DNA of 64,000 nucleotides, taken from the NCBI GenBank assembly GCA_963971575.1, contig OZ020611.1, positions 52,151,466 through 52,215,465 on the forward strand. The letters are read 5' to 3'. Both the position numbers and the translations under genes were made by a program. Shown here one piece after another: positions 11,387 through 22,250 of this stretch; the first letter of the stretch is position 1, and the number at the start of each line of letters is the position of its first letter. The notes under the pieces were generated by a model. The model searched no databases. It was not told where the DNA came from and saw only the letters and a list, made by a program, of their open reading frames with translations. This DNA is from Liopterus haemorrhoidalis (lineage: Eukaryota > Arthropoda > Insecta > Coleoptera > Dytiscidae).

Positions 11387-11390
<4 letters not shown>
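11217..11390 (+). repeat. hairpin-headed repeat, fragment B
   Basis: Matches the first 170 bp of copy A, from TGATAGAACGC to GACCCTAACA. At that point a TA microsatellite replaces the ACGGCCGTCC continuation. Confidence 0.88.

Positions 11391-11480
<90 letters not shown>
11391..11480. repeat. TA microsatellite
   Basis: About 45 uninterrupted TA units directly follow repeat fragment B. The apparent ORFs of alternating Tyr-Ile on both strands are artefacts of this repeat. Confidence 0.98.
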
Positions 11481-11483
<3 letters not shown>

Positions 11484-11514
11484 GGATTGTTGTTCTTGAC
11501 GAAAAATGTAGGAG

Positions 11515-11883
11515 GAAATAAAAATTCTTGATTACTCGTCAAAAGTTTATTATAAAATATTAAGAGACGTTTCGACTGGTAAATCCAGTCATCCTCAGTC
11601 TATAAATAAAAATTACAATTGTAAAATTTGATTAATCGCCATTTTGATAATTTTCAATTAATATGTTTAAATTATTTTCAATTTACACTAATTTATCAAT
11701 TTTCAATCTTACTAATTTTGTTTTGTTAAAAAATACTTTTCTTGTTTTACTACTTTTTGTATTTTTTTGTATTTTACAATTGTAATTTTTATTTATAGAC
11801 TGAGGATGACTGGATTTACCAGTCGAAACGTCTCTTAATATTTTATAATAAACTTTTGACGAGTAATCAAGAATTTTTATTTC
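11515..11883. mobile_element. foldback element with 112-bp arms and a hammerhead-like motif
   Basis: Arms 11515-11626 and 11772-11883 are perfect reverse complements around a 145-bp AT-rich spacer. Each arm contains CTGAGGATGACTGG, then ATTTA, then CCAGTCGAAACGTC. That is CTGANGA plus a 6-bp stem plus GAAAC, the order of a hammerhead ribozyme core. CGTC and a later GACG could form a further helix. Such motifs are known in the terminal repeats of Penelope-like elements. The arms hold no coding sequence, and TA-rich DNA flanks both sides. Assignment to Penelope-like elements is inference from the motif. Confidence 0.7.
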
Positions 11884-12078
11884 TTCTTTATATATATATA
11901 TATAAATAAAAAAGGTATTTTATGAATAATACGACATGATTATATTGATCAACTAATACGTCTCGCACATCATATGATATATATTTTATACTATTCTATT
12001 TACATAAAACAATATGCCTTAGCAACGATATAGCACGCCACGATCATATATATACATCATATATATATAACATATATA
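11884..12078. other. AT-rich spacer with short TA repeats
   Basis: Contains TA runs near 11888-11904 and 12048-12077 and no recognisable gene. Confidence 0.5.
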
Positions 12079-12440
<362 letters not shown>

Positions 12441-12486
12441 TTCAACTCTTCTCTAATTCTCTAAAGATATATATATAACATATATA

Positions 12487-12535
12487 TGATAGAACGCTTT
12501 ATAGCGTTTATGATAATATCAATTAAAACACACAA
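12487..12535 (+). repeat. hairpin-headed repeat, fragment D
   Basis: Only the first 48 bp of the family, hairpin included, are present between two TA-rich tracts. Confidence 0.8.
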
Positions 12536-13207
12536 TTATATATATATATATATATAGGGGTAGAAAAGGGTGTGTGTGAGGGAGGGAGAGAGAGAGAGAT
12601 TGGAGACCAAAGATTGTCTCAGGACATAGGGAATGCGATTTTTCTCGAAATGGCGATGTGTAAGCAAGTTGGGAAAATATAAATGATGAAGTTTACCCAA
12701 AAAATTTAATTATAGTATTCAAATTTATCAGAAAAATTTTCCCTTAATTTTTTAAATAGAAAAAAGAAACAACCTTTACTTAAACATTATTTAAATATCT
12801 TTTACGACTGCCTAAAAATTGTATTACCTATAATGGCTTGAAAGTAAAGTCTTCAGAATTGCTTTCCAATATGATTTAGACACCTTCGCACCCTTACTCT
12901 AAAGTTATCAGTAGCTCGGAGCATAATAAAAAATAATAATAAAAAATATTGCACTTTTAAGTCGTACTTGAAGTACCTCCAACGCGAATCGTTTTCACAG
13001 ATATGCATCAATGGACACAACACTTGATATAGTTTACTTAGTTTAAATTAGTTGTCAAAATAAAAATAATTTATATTGCTTATGTTATTAAAGGTATATT
13101 TTAATAAATAAAAAATGTCATATATTTATGAATATGGATATAATTTATATCTTGCAAAATTGAGCTCATTTCTATTATATTTTTATGCTTGGATCTTATA
13201 TGAATTC
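12536..13207. other. non-coding stretch
   Basis: Begins with a TA run and a GA-rich run (about 12575-12600). The remainder is AT-rich without recognisable features. Confidence 0.5.
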
Positions 13208-13298
13208 GCGGCCCCCCAACGAAGCTTTCGCGGCCCCCCAACGAAGCTTTCGCGGCCCCCCAACGAAGCTTTCACGGCCCCCCGGTTGAGAAACGCTG
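13208..13298. repeat. 22-bp tandem repeat at a hAT-type end
   Basis: About four units of GCGGCCCCCCAACGAAGCTT end in GGTTGAGAAACGCTG. The complement of that end, CAGCGTTTCTCAACC, resembles the terminal repeat of hAT/Charlie-type elements. A matching end (CAGTGTTTCTCAACC complement) lies at 48700-48714. No opposite end is found. Confidence 0.6.
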
Positions 13299-13766
13299 TC
13301 ATAGAGGAAGTAAAATAGAAGCAGCCTTTGACTCAGTGGTGGCTCCTCATGTAGAGCCAAGGAGCCATGACTCTACCATTGCAAAATTATGGCAACACCA
13401 TCACAAATTAATCATTGAAAAGCTTTTATTTTCTTTAAAAATACCGATAAATACAAACAAACATACACGCTTTTAAGTACGGAATGCTGCTATTACCAGG
13501 CATTTGATGCGATGAAACACTCTTATTTGTACTTATTTAGGCAGGTGAGTCAAATCGAAACTGGCTCCGTTCTCAGACAGTGTGTAGATCTACGCAGAAA
13601 GTTGGCGGGTAGAGCGGGTTAGTTCTTGTGCTAGAATTACATTAAATTGAGCCAGCTGTATATTGGCTCGTTAGTTCGAGTTGCGGTTGCATATAGAGCA
13701 TCTCGTATTACAGTGTGTTTTTTTACTGTGTCGTGTCGTGTGTGTTGTTTTTTGTTACTATTAGAA

Positions 13767-14180
13767 ATGAACAGTATCAGTAACCTTTTGAAAAAAACAT
13801 TTTCTTCATATTCCCTCGAGGACAAACTTGAAATAAAACAATTGAGAAGACCGCTACCGGATTTGGACATTTCAAAAACTCAGAATGTTTCTGCCTCGCT
13901 TCTAAAACACGGACAAGAAAATTTAATAGAAACAGTTATTTAAAGAACAATTGAATTTGCGGATGCAACGAAAAGCAAGTTGTTTTTTATTTTCCTTGTG
14001 CCAGAGATTGGCTCTACCACTCAATTTTACTACTTTTGTCACAGCCGCTACTACTTTGACTTAGATGATGCATATTTAGGAATAAGTCGTGAAAATTTTT
14101 TAAAATTGCCCTTGTTTTTATCCATAAACGAGTCACAATTAAAAATGCATTTAGATAACATAACAAAAAGGAGCTAAGAC
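13767..14180 (+). pseudogene. possible hAT (ZMYM-like) transposase N-terminal fragment
   Basis: The ATG at 13767 opens MNSISNLLKKTFSSYSLEDK and runs to RRPLPDLDISKTQNVS, ending at 13940. A short segment in another frame (FFIFLVPEIG, about 13985) could be the decayed C-P-C segment of such proteins. The RPxPDL motif occurs upstream of the TTF/ZMYM-type zinc finger in one hAT lineage. No catalytic domain is present. The unusually G/T-rich 5' flank could be a 5' UTR. Identification is weak; the alternative is an unrelated decayed ORF. Confidence 0.3.
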
Positions 14181-14618
14181 GTAAAATAGCAGACAGTGAA
14201 GGATGAAGTAATTCAATAACTTTTGAATAAAAAATATTGTCAATCATGTTATTGACGCAATTTCACCTATGATAAAGTAAACAGTTTCAAATTAAGCAAT
14301 GCAATGCCTCGGCCAAAAAATGACCCTGCTAATGAATAATTCGGCTAACGACTATTTTTCGCAAGGTTTTCACCGCGACAAATGAATTGGGATCGGGACG
14401 GGCGTCCGTTTCATGCCTAAATTGATAATGCGAACTATGTTATTTTAAGAATATTTAAAAAACACTTCATCACTCCGAACACTGCGCAGAGTCTAAACCA
14501 CTTCAAAGAAACCGTAAAGAAGAGAGAAATCCAGCCTACATTAGAGAAATTCATCACGTCTGTTCCAACAAAAAAAACCAAGAACTGAGAGAGAAAAAAC
14601 TGCTGAGATTGCTACAAC
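14181..14618 (+). other. decayed coding-like sequence forming the target of a hAT insertion
   Basis: A plus-strand frame from about 14450 reads SLNHFKETVKKREIQPTLEK and ends at the hAT target duplication; the frame has one stop. The sequence resumes after the hAT element at 28273. The family is not recognised. Confidence 0.3.
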
Positions 14619-14649
14619 ACCACAAGTAGGGATATGCGATACTGAGAAA

Positions 14650-15443
14650 TTAGTTAGTTAGTTAAAATTTTTGGCGTACAGCAACAAAGGCTATTTGCGC
14701 CTAACGCAGCCCATCTAAATGACTAGACTACATATTAAAACAATAAATTAGATAGTAAATAAATAAATAGAATCATTAAAAACATGCATACTCAATAAAA
14801 GAAATCTTGCACGGACAAATACAAATAAATAATATAAAAAGTTTGTTCAAAAAAATGAACAGACGCAGGTGATGGTAAGAGGCTGTAAAGAGGCCAATTA
14901 CCATTGAATATTACAGTCAATAACTAGGAACACATTAAAATAAGGTGCAAGGCTTCACACATAAAACAATAAGTTCGATTCTCTCAGGAAGAGTATCAGT
15001 CTGTCCTTGAGTACCCTGTCGTCCCCTAAAGTAACTGGTTAGGCCTGTGCTATGACCTGTCATAGCACAGGCCTAACCTCTCCCTGACATCCTCGAACTA
15101 GAAACACTCAGTTAAAAAGTGAAACACAGACAAATCTGTGTTACACGTCTCACAGATAGGGAAATCTTCACCTCGAAGGGGGTGTCCATGGGTCCACCAA
15201 CCTATACGGAGGCGTGTGATGGCGGTATCTTCCCTGCGGTTAATCCTGCAGGAAGAACCCCATGGTTTAACGTCTCCCTTAATCTGTCGCAACTTAACGT
15301 TCTGTGTGCGGCTCCACTCATGTTGCCACATGTCTAAAACCAAGTGTTTCAGATGACTTTTTGCGTCATCTGGAAACATGAAACTAACATCAAACATAGG
15401 TCTGTGGGAGGCGGCTTTTGCAGCTGCATCTGATGCTTCGTTG
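14650..15443 (-). mobile_element. 5'-truncated I-type LINE with RNase H remnant
   Basis: The insertion is flanked by an 8-bp duplication CTGAGAAA (14642-14649 and 15444-15451) and ends on the minus strand in a TAAC-repeat tail (TTAG repeats on plus). From 15443 it reads NEASDAAAKAASHRP, the C-terminal part of a LINE RNase H domain. The post-RNase H region (15397-15098) follows, with VLDMWQHEWS, ITRLRIGWWTHGHPLRG and CETCNTDLSVFHFLTEC, a Cys-His cluster typical of I/Nimb/R1-like ORF2 ends. Everything upstream of RNase H was lost at insertion. The 3' UTR occupies about 14670-15095. Confidence 0.85.
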
Positions 15444-15466
15444 CTGAGAAAGTATCAATGTTTGGG

Positions 15467-15544
15467 TATCGATAATATCGAATAAAAAGTATCGATACCG
15501 GTGTCGTATCGATACCGGTGTCGTATCGAAACAAAATATCGATA
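15467..15544. promoter_or_regulatory. cluster of four TATCGATA palindromes at the hAT left end
   Basis: Exact TATCGATA occurs at 15467, 15490, 15507 and 15537, with extra TATCGA half-matches between. The octamer equals the DNA-replication-related element bound in flies by DREF, a BED-finger protein of hAT origin. Here the cluster most likely served as subterminal transposase-binding sites; any effect on host transcription is speculation. Confidence 0.6.
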
Positions 15545-15648
15545 TTTTCAAGTATCGAAAGGAAAAATGAATATATAAGACGTAAAAAATATTTTATTCT
15601 TATAATAACAATTTAATTGTTTTACAGTAATAAATAGATTAAAGTATA

Positions 15649-16076
15649 AAGGCTATTTCAAACGTTTAGGTGGAACTAACTGGGAATTTCGTTCTTTTAA
15701 GTTATCACGAGTCACGAGAACGGACTTTGCTTGGGTTATTTCATTTTCAGGTTGGTATGTGAAAAATTAAAATTCCAACAGTGAAACTTTTCTTTGAGTT
15801 AAACCATGAAAACAAATGACATAAATTAAATATTTTAATACTTTTTTACATATTTTGAAGACAAAACATATAAATAAACGGGAAATTTTTATTAAGAATG
15901 ACAAAAAATTAAAATTCAATGAAAAGGACATTTTATAATGACAGTTAATTTAATCTAGAATTTGCAATGTGAGAATGATTTACAAAGCTTACGCAAAATG
16001 ACCAAAAGTCTGAATTAATAGATAAAAATTACTAGATTTCAAAATATAGTTCCGATTAAACGTTTGGAATAGCCTA
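15649..16076 (-). mobile_element. MITE, GGCTATTCCAAACG family (copy 1)
   Basis: Terminal inverted repeats GGCTATTTCAAACGTTTAGG and the complement of CGTTTGGAATAGCC bound about 425 bp of AT-rich DNA without coding capacity. Related copies lie at 47983-48389, 49371-49553 and 59486-59883. The best-preserved copy has a TA duplication, suggesting Tc1/mariner mobilisation. This copy is inverted relative to 59486-59883. Confidence 0.8.
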
Positions 16077-16921
16077 TATATGCTGTTGACTTTTGTAAAA
16101 ACAAACTGGGAGGAAATTTTGATTTCAGTAGTTAGCACTTTTGTAATTGTATGTTAGGCTGGTATTAAAAAATTGATGTGAAGTGTGAATTTTCACACAT
16201 TGCAGGGTTTCGCAGGTATATAATAAGTAAAGGCGGCATGCTGAGTGTGTAGGACAAATTTTGCTTTGTAGTAACCATGGCAAAATGAACGATCTTTTTA
16301 AAATCATGTATCGTCTGTTAATCTCAGAGCTTTAAAAACAAATTTTATGTTAAAATATTTTTTTTCTTCAAGCGGATTATAATGCTATAATTAATGATTA
16401 TAACATTACATTGTTCAATACATTCGGTAGAAATGATACATTTTTTTACTAGTAACAAAATGTGAACATTTTTATACTAGTAAATAGTTCATATAGTTAT
16501 CAACAGATGGCACTGATGGCAGCAGTTGCCATAAACAAAACATTTGTCAATTTAATATGTTTGTAGCGTGGTTTGTAATTAATTCAGAAATTAGTTACGT
16601 TATTAGTGAGTTACTTTATTATTATTCTGTGATCATTCTGTGATAAGTTACAAAATACACAATATAAAGATTAAAAATTAAAAAATGTATCAACCAATTT
16701 AATGTACACCGCCGGAATTAGCAGCAATAGCATCTGAAACTATAAAGTCATAAGTATTTATGGTTGCAAATTTTTAATAACTACGCTTGAAGAAAAAATA
16801 GTATATGTCACTCAGAGTAGAACGCCTGTTTTGTGCTTCGCTCAAGATGCAAGCATCAGCTGCGCCTCGGCAGCAACATTTGAGTTCAGCACAAAAAAGA
16901 GCGCGTTCTACTTCTAGTAAC
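16077..16921. other. hAT interior without recognisable gene
   Basis: It contains a repeat block (about 16167-16218, TGAATTTTCACACATTGCAG) shared with 46683-46735. A short frame at 16805-16920 (MSLRVERLFCASLKMQAS) is interrupted by the LINE tail. Whether that frame was hAT transposase cannot be judged. Confidence 0.4.
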
Positions 16922-17166
16922 ATAATATTTATTTATTTATTTATTTATTTATACAGGTTTGGCCACACAACAGGTAAAACCCAATTACAGTGTGGCACAG
17001 ATTTTATACATTTGAACTTAATTATCATTGTCTGTGACAGCTGCTAACATATAATAGCAAACAAAAATTAAATAAACAAATAATAATAATAATAATAATA
17101 ATGATAAATGTACCTACACAATATTATACACTACATTACATAATAGTGAAAAAGAATACATTTGTT

Positions 17167-19995
17167 TTAGAGTAGATTCATTGTGCATTTCTTAAATCTA
17201 TTAATATTAGATGAAAAAATATCAGGACAATTGTCGTACGTTGATAAATGGTTAAATTTTAGGCAAATTCTATTAATAGGGGAATTGTACGCGGAATTCG
17301 TTCGATTATGAGGCAAAGCAAATAGCTCATTAAGTCTTGTGTTATGCGATGGTACGCGAATCTGTAATTGATGTAAAAGTGATGGACAGTCAAAATTATT
17401 ATTTATTATTTTATATAAGAACATAATGTCTTTATGCTCTCTTCTTTTTTTTAATGAATTAAGAGTAACTGAGTTGTGTGGAAATTTATAGTTTAAATAA
17501 TTTACAAATTTGTGCTGAATCGATTCCAGCCGTTTAATATACACATAGTACTGGGGCGACCAACATATTGTAGCAAACTCAAGTTGACTTCTGACGGTCG
17601 TATAATAAAGTGATAGTACCGTTTTCATGTTTTTGAATACACGACTAGTTCGTATTACAAAACCCAACGTTTTATAGGCTTTTTTTATAATAGTATTTAT
17701 GTGTATGTCATATACTAACTTCGAGTCAAGAGTCACGCCCAAATCTTTTATTTCCGTTACATTTTCAAGTATATTTTCATTAATGACGTAATTAAATTGA
17801 AAGACATTTCTATTACGCGAGAATGTTATTTTTTTACATTTATTTATATTTAGTTGTAGACGATTAACCTGGCAATATTGATCAAGACGCGTAAGATCTT
17901 CTTGTATTGACTGAGCATGTAAAATAGATGTTACTTTTTTATAAATTTTTAAATCGTCGGCGTACATAATAAAATTAGAATGTTTGAAGCATAAGTATAT
18001 ATCGTTAATAAAAATATTGAAAAGCAACGGACCTAGATGTGATCCTTGCTGGACACCGGAAGTGATCCTGACGTATTCCGACTCGAAACCATTAACGACT
18101 ACACATTGCTCCCTACCGACCAGGTACGATTGAAACCAGTTTAAAAGACTACCGTATATTCCCGCCTTAGCTAGTTTTTCTAAAAGTAAACCATGGTCTA
18201 TGACGTCAAATGCTTTACTGAAGTCTGTATAGATCGCATCTATTTGAATTCTTTCGTCCATAGCCTTGAGTATAAAATCCAAGTATAGTGTCATATTTGT
18301 TTCAACAGATCTTCCAGCAACGAATCCATGTTGTTCTAAGTTAATGTGATTTTTAACGTAATTAAATAACACTTTGTATATCAATTTTTCAAACACTTTT
18401 TCGAAAATACACAACTTAGAAATAGGTCTATAATTTTGTATTATATTTCTTTTACCGTTTTTGAAGATAGGTACTAATAACGCTCTCTTCCATAAACTTG
18501 GAAAATATGAATCTTGTAAGGATTTATTAAATATTAATGTGATTGGTAAGCTTAAAGACTCACTACAATTTTTTATGAAAATAGCAGGAATATTGTCCGG
18601 TCCAGCACCTTTGTTTGTATCTATCTCAGATAAAGATTTGATTACGTCATCGATGTTTATAATAATGTTTGACAAGCCAGTATATGACATTTTTTGTGAG
18701 TAAGCCGGGTTTAACGGTAATATACTGTTAGGGGTTGTATAAACTGAACTAAAGTACTCAGAAAACATATTACATATCTCTTTACCATCACGTGACGTCA
18801 CTTCACCATAAGTCATATTATTAGGCATATTTTGATTTTTGATATTAGCTACATATGACCAAAATTTATTTGTATTAAGTGGTATTTTTTCCTCTATATT
18901 TTCAACATATTTATCAAAACAAGACTTAGTGAGTAATTTGGTTTTTTTTCTTAAATCTGCAAATTGTTGATAATATAATTGGGATTTGAATCTTTTATAT
19001 TTGACGTGAGCTTTATATTTTGCCGAGATCATTTTAATAAGTTCCTCACTATACCATTTTGGATAAGTTTTGTTTCTAATACGTTTCCTTTTCACATATT
19101 TATTTATAGCTGAGTGCAGTTTATGATAAAAATATTCGACAGACTTTTCAGTATTTAGATTTGAAAAATCATTATTCCAATCAATATTTGAAAAATAATC
19201 ATTTATTTGTTCATAATCTGCATTTTTGTATAAATATACTTGTCTCGCTTTAGTTTGAAGACATTTATGTGAGATGGAAAATAAGTAGATGTCCAGTGGC
19301 GGGTGATGATTATCGATATTACTGAGGGGGCTATCGCAGCGAATAACATTTATTTCATTAATATTACTTAACACAAAATCTAGAATTCTATTATTATGAT
19401 TGACTATGTGATTAAATTGTGCTAAATTGCAGTATGATATGCAGTCTATTAAATCATTAGATGCCGAATTATAAGTGTTACTCGCTGCGAGTCCGACATT
19501 ATTAATTAAGGTCCATTTTAAATGTGGAAGATTAAAATCCCCACAAATAAGGAAACGGTCGTCAGGTGCTGAATCACGTATTATATATAATTTAGCCAAA
19601 AATGTTTGCAATGCATCGGTGTTATCTGGGGGAAGGTAAACGCAACAAATATGAAGTTTTTTGTTTTTCGTAAAATTATTTGATAAGTTAGTATGCACCG
19701 TGACCCAAATATCTTCCGCATTGCTCGACAGATCAGGCCTTACCACATATGATATTGTATTTCTAACGCCAATAAGCACACCTCCGCCGTCAGATTTGAC
19801 AGATGTATCTGAGGATCTATCTCGTCTCACAACACTGAAATCACTACACAGCACTTCGTGGTCGTAAACTGATGAATTTAAAAATGTTTCTGTTAAGCAA
19901 ATAACATCATAATTGCAAGAGGTAGAGTTAAGTTTTATCTTGTCTGTTTTTGTTCGTAGTCCTCTGACGTTCTGATAATATACTGATAATACCAT
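17167..19995 (-). CDS. LINE ORF2, endonuclease-reverse transcriptase, intact 942 codons
   Basis: A single uninterrupted frame from the ATG at 19995. Residues 1-240 form the AP-endonuclease-like domain that nicks target DNA: YYQNVRGLRTK, CLTETFL (catalytic Glu), ICGDFNLPHLKW and the histidine motif SNIDNHHPPLD. A linker follows, with WYSEELIKM. The RT domain (about 480-760) shows GPDNIPAIFIKNC, YRPISKLCIFEKVFEKL, IYTDFSKAFDVIDH (catalytic Asp), SGVQQGSHLGPLLFNIF and FIMYADDLKIYK (YADD, two catalytic Asp). The thumb and tail run to the stop at 17167. There is no RNase H domain, consistent with the Jockey group. All catalytic residues I can identify are present, so it may encode active enzyme. 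Expression would depend on the element's 5' promoter or translation after ORF1. Confidence 0.93.
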   Translation of the reverse strand: MVLSVYYQNVRGLRTKTDKIKLNSTSCNYDVICLTETFLNSSVYDHEVLCSDFSVVRRDRSSDTSVKSDGGGVLIGVRNTISYVVRPDLSSNAEDIWVTVHTNLSNNFTKNKKLHICCVYLPPDNTDALQTFLAKLYIIRDSAPDDRFLICGDFNLPHLKWTLINNVGLAASNTYNSASNDLIDCISYCNLAQFNHIVNHNNRILDFVLSNINEINVIRCDSPLSNIDNHHPPLDIYLFSISHKCLQTKARQVYLYKNADYEQINDYFSNIDWNNDFSNLNTEKSVEYFYHKLHSAINKYVKRKRIRNKTYPKWYSEELIKMISAKYKAHVKYKRFKSQLYYQQFADLRKKTKLLTKSCFDKYVENIEEKIPLNTNKFWSYVANIKNQNMPNNMTYGEVTSRDGKEICNMFSEYFSSVYTTPNSILPLNPAYSQKMSYTGLSNIIINIDDVIKSLSEIDTNKGAGPDNIPAIFIKNCSESLSLPITLIFNKSLQDSYFPSLWKRALLVPIFKNGKRNIIQNYRPISKLCIFEKVFEKLIYKVLFNYVKNHINLEQHGFVAGRSVETNMTLYLDFILKAMDERIQIDAIYTDFSKAFDVIDHGLLLEKLAKAGIYGSLLNWFQSYLVGREQCVVVNGFESEYVRITSGVQQGSHLGPLLFNIFINDIYLCFKHSNFIMYADDLKIYKKVTSILHAQSIQEDLTRLDQYCQVNRLQLNINKCKKITFSRNRNVFQFNYVINENILENVTEIKDLGVTLDSKLVYDIHINTIIKKAYKTLGFVIRTSRVFKNMKTVLSLYYTTVRSQLEFATICWSPQYYVYIKRLESIQHKFVNYLNYKFPHNSVTLNSLKKRREHKDIMFLYKIINNNFDCPSLLHQLQIRVPSHNTRLNELFALPHNRTNSAYNSPINRICLKFNHLSTYDNCPDIFSSNINRFKKCTMNLL

Positions 19996-20029
19996 ATTTG
20001 ATGTAAAATTATTATGTTAGAGAAAGAAA

Positions 20030-20973
20030 TTATTGAACAAGTTTACGAATATCTGATTCTTCGCGGATACAGTAAATACGGGAAACGTCGTCTTTTCGCA
20101 CAAATATCTTACAATTTCTCGTCCAGATATATTTGTATGTTTTAAATGAATTACGAGTTTGTGCATATAAAAGGCTATTTTCTGAAGTTAGGTGTTCGTT
20201 TAAATATATTTTTGACGATTCTGTTCCAGTTATGTTGATGTCATCGGATGAAATCTTCTTTTTTTGTCTATAAGCGGATAGTACTTCTTCTTTTTTTCGA
20301 CGCGAAACAAACTTAGCAACAATGTTGCGTGGTTTCCCCTTATTTTTATTTTGAAATGATTGTAATCTGTGTGCTGCTTCAATATCATTTTCGGATATTT
20401 TCACTCCCACTACATCACATATATCAGAAATAATATTAAAAGTATTTTCATTGCTTTGTTCTGGACAATTGTTAATTATTAAATTGTTGAGTTTTGAGTA
20501 CTGTTCGAGATCATGAACTTTTCCATTCAGCCAACTTTCATTTTTAGTTCTTCATTTTCTTTTTTAAGTGTCTCAACTTGTTTTAATTTTTCCTGGATGA
20601 CCTTCATGCCTGTTTCGAAATCTGTTATTTTTGCAGAACAAAATTCTACAGATGTAATGACGGTATTAAACTTTTCATTAATATCCCTCATTATATCATT
20701 TTTGAAGGACATAAATTGAATCTGAATATCTTGTTTAGTACAATAATTGTTCGATTCCGGTTCGTCAGTAATTATTAACGAATTAAGATTGTGCCCGAAA
20801 TGTGATCGGCAACTAATTCAATACCAGGCGACAGCATTGGTTTTCAAAACTTCGAGATGTTCCTCGCTTAAATCCACACAAATTGCGTGAAAACTTGAAG
20901 CACATTTTGCACACTTTACTCCGGTACTTTTTTTATTTATAGACCGGTTACATTGCTTGCATGTGACGCCCAT
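20030..20973 (-). pseudogene. LINE ORF1: PHD-like finger, coiled coil and FP-type RNA-binding domain, broken
   Basis: The ATG at 20973 opens MGVTCKQCNRSINKKSTG. The Cys/His pattern C-x2-C, C-x2-C (KCAKC), H-x2-C (FHAIC) and then WY-x-x-x-C fits a PHD-like zinc finger. At the Cys expected directly after WY the codon is TGA, leaving an in-frame stop. The frame continues through MSFKNDIMRDINEKF into a Lys/Glu/Leu coiled coil (KLKQVETLKKENEELK). A one-base shift occurs near 20527 and the frame resumes as LNGKVHDLEQYSKLNNLII. The C-terminal half (20410-20030) contains ENDIEAAHRLQ, RNIVAKFVSRRKKEEVL and IYLNEHLTSEN, as in baculovirus-FP-like/L1-ORF1 domains that bind RNA. It lies 34 bases upstream of ORF2. 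Confidence 0.85.
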
Positions 20974-21050
20974 GGTTTGCTAAGCCGGCCAGGCGATAAG
21001 CAATAAACCTGTCCGTTTCGGCAAACCTCACTTGATAAGAACAGCACAAA

Positions 21051-22250
21051 TTTATTTATTGTTTTTAGTCTATATTTGTTATATTCGATTTAGTAACTAT
21101 TGTTATATTTTATATTAATTATGTAATAATTTTTGCACACACAATGATGTAATTTTCATTAGTGAAATTCGACTTTAACAGGTTAATTTAATAATTATCT
21201 CTAAAGCGAAATATACGATGCATATTCTGTCACAGACAAACTGAAACTGTTTGTTAATTTTAATATACTGTTTGTTAATTTTAATTCGAATACCTAATAT
21301 CATTATTTAGGTTTCTAAATAAGTGCAGGATTTTTTTTTTTATATTTAACAATGTTCGTTAAGATTTTGAAAATTGCGCCTATGGCTTTCATTGGTTGTC
21401 TTAAATCATACGCTCCGCCCCTCTGGTTTCGTATAAATGACACATAGAATGAAAATATAATTGCATTGGTTATTAAATTTACGCTCTTGAAAATTAAATT
21501 CAAAATTTGCTAAAATATAACTAGAATTTTAACAAATTAATTTAAACAAAATAAATATGAAAAAAAAAAAACAAAAAATAAAATTGAACCCACAAGCCAT
21601 GAACGAACCTGTGTAGTGTATAACAAATCTGTTTAGTTGGCGCGCAACGGTGCCCCTAGTACACCATACGCTTAACAACTCTTAGCGTGTTATATGAGTA
21701 TAAATTGTATGCATCGTCAACAAAAAAACACAAAAAATGCGTTATTTTCCGAAAACATTATCTGATCAAAATTCCTGTTGTACTATTCCGGTTCACACCA
21801 ATGTTTATTACTTAGAATTTTTTCAGATTTTTGGTTTAAACCATCTGGGCTACAGGTGTGGAACAATTTTTTTTTTCACAATTTTGGCAAAAATAGCGTC
21901 AAAATAATTTAATTTGCAAAAATAAAATTTTGATCGTTAATCCACGTACTAAGGGCTTTCATTTGATACCCTACTCAGAATTTAAAAAAAAATAAATTAT
22001 TTTTTCGTTGAGCACATATTTGTTTATATTTTTAAAGGGATATGTTTTTTAGATGTTTTAGTATTTTTCCTATGTGCGAGTCAAAGAGTTGTATAAGCAT
22101 GCCAAATGTCAACTCTCTAGGTTTAGCCGTTTGGCTACAATTTTTACCGAACAGACAGACAGACAGACAGACAGACGACAAAATGACGGTATAATGTTTT
22201 TTGGTCATACCTACAAAACCCTAAAAATGGTAAAAAAATGGTAATGGCGC
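21051..22250. other. hAT interior, AT-rich repeats, no gene
   Basis: The block around 21265-21400 (TTAATTTTAATTCGAAT and a T-rich run) is shared with 46795-46900. A GACA-type tetranucleotide run at 22152-22175 precedes a TTTTTGGTCATACCTAC motif. No coding domain is recognised. Confidence 0.5.

Larger units (their letters stand above)
16922..21050 (-). mobile_element. Jockey-like LINE with intact ORF2
   Basis: A near full-length two-ORF LINE. The 3' end on the minus strand is a TAAA-repeat tail (16922-16952 as TTTA on plus). ORF2 is at 19995-17167 and ORF1 at 20973-20030, only 34 bases apart. The 5' boundary, about 21050, is estimated. ORF1 is broken by one stop and one frameshift, so the copy could move only with ORF1 protein supplied from elsewhere, if ORF1 is required. 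Confidence 0.85.

Noticed and set aside
16805..17047. 80-codon ORF as a host gene
   Set aside because: Its second half is the TTTA tail and 3' end of the inserted LINE; the first half alone is too short and unrecognised.
18461..19867. Plus-strand ORFs within the LINE (18461-18703, 19661-19867)
   Set aside because: Antisense shadows of the intact minus-strand ORF2.
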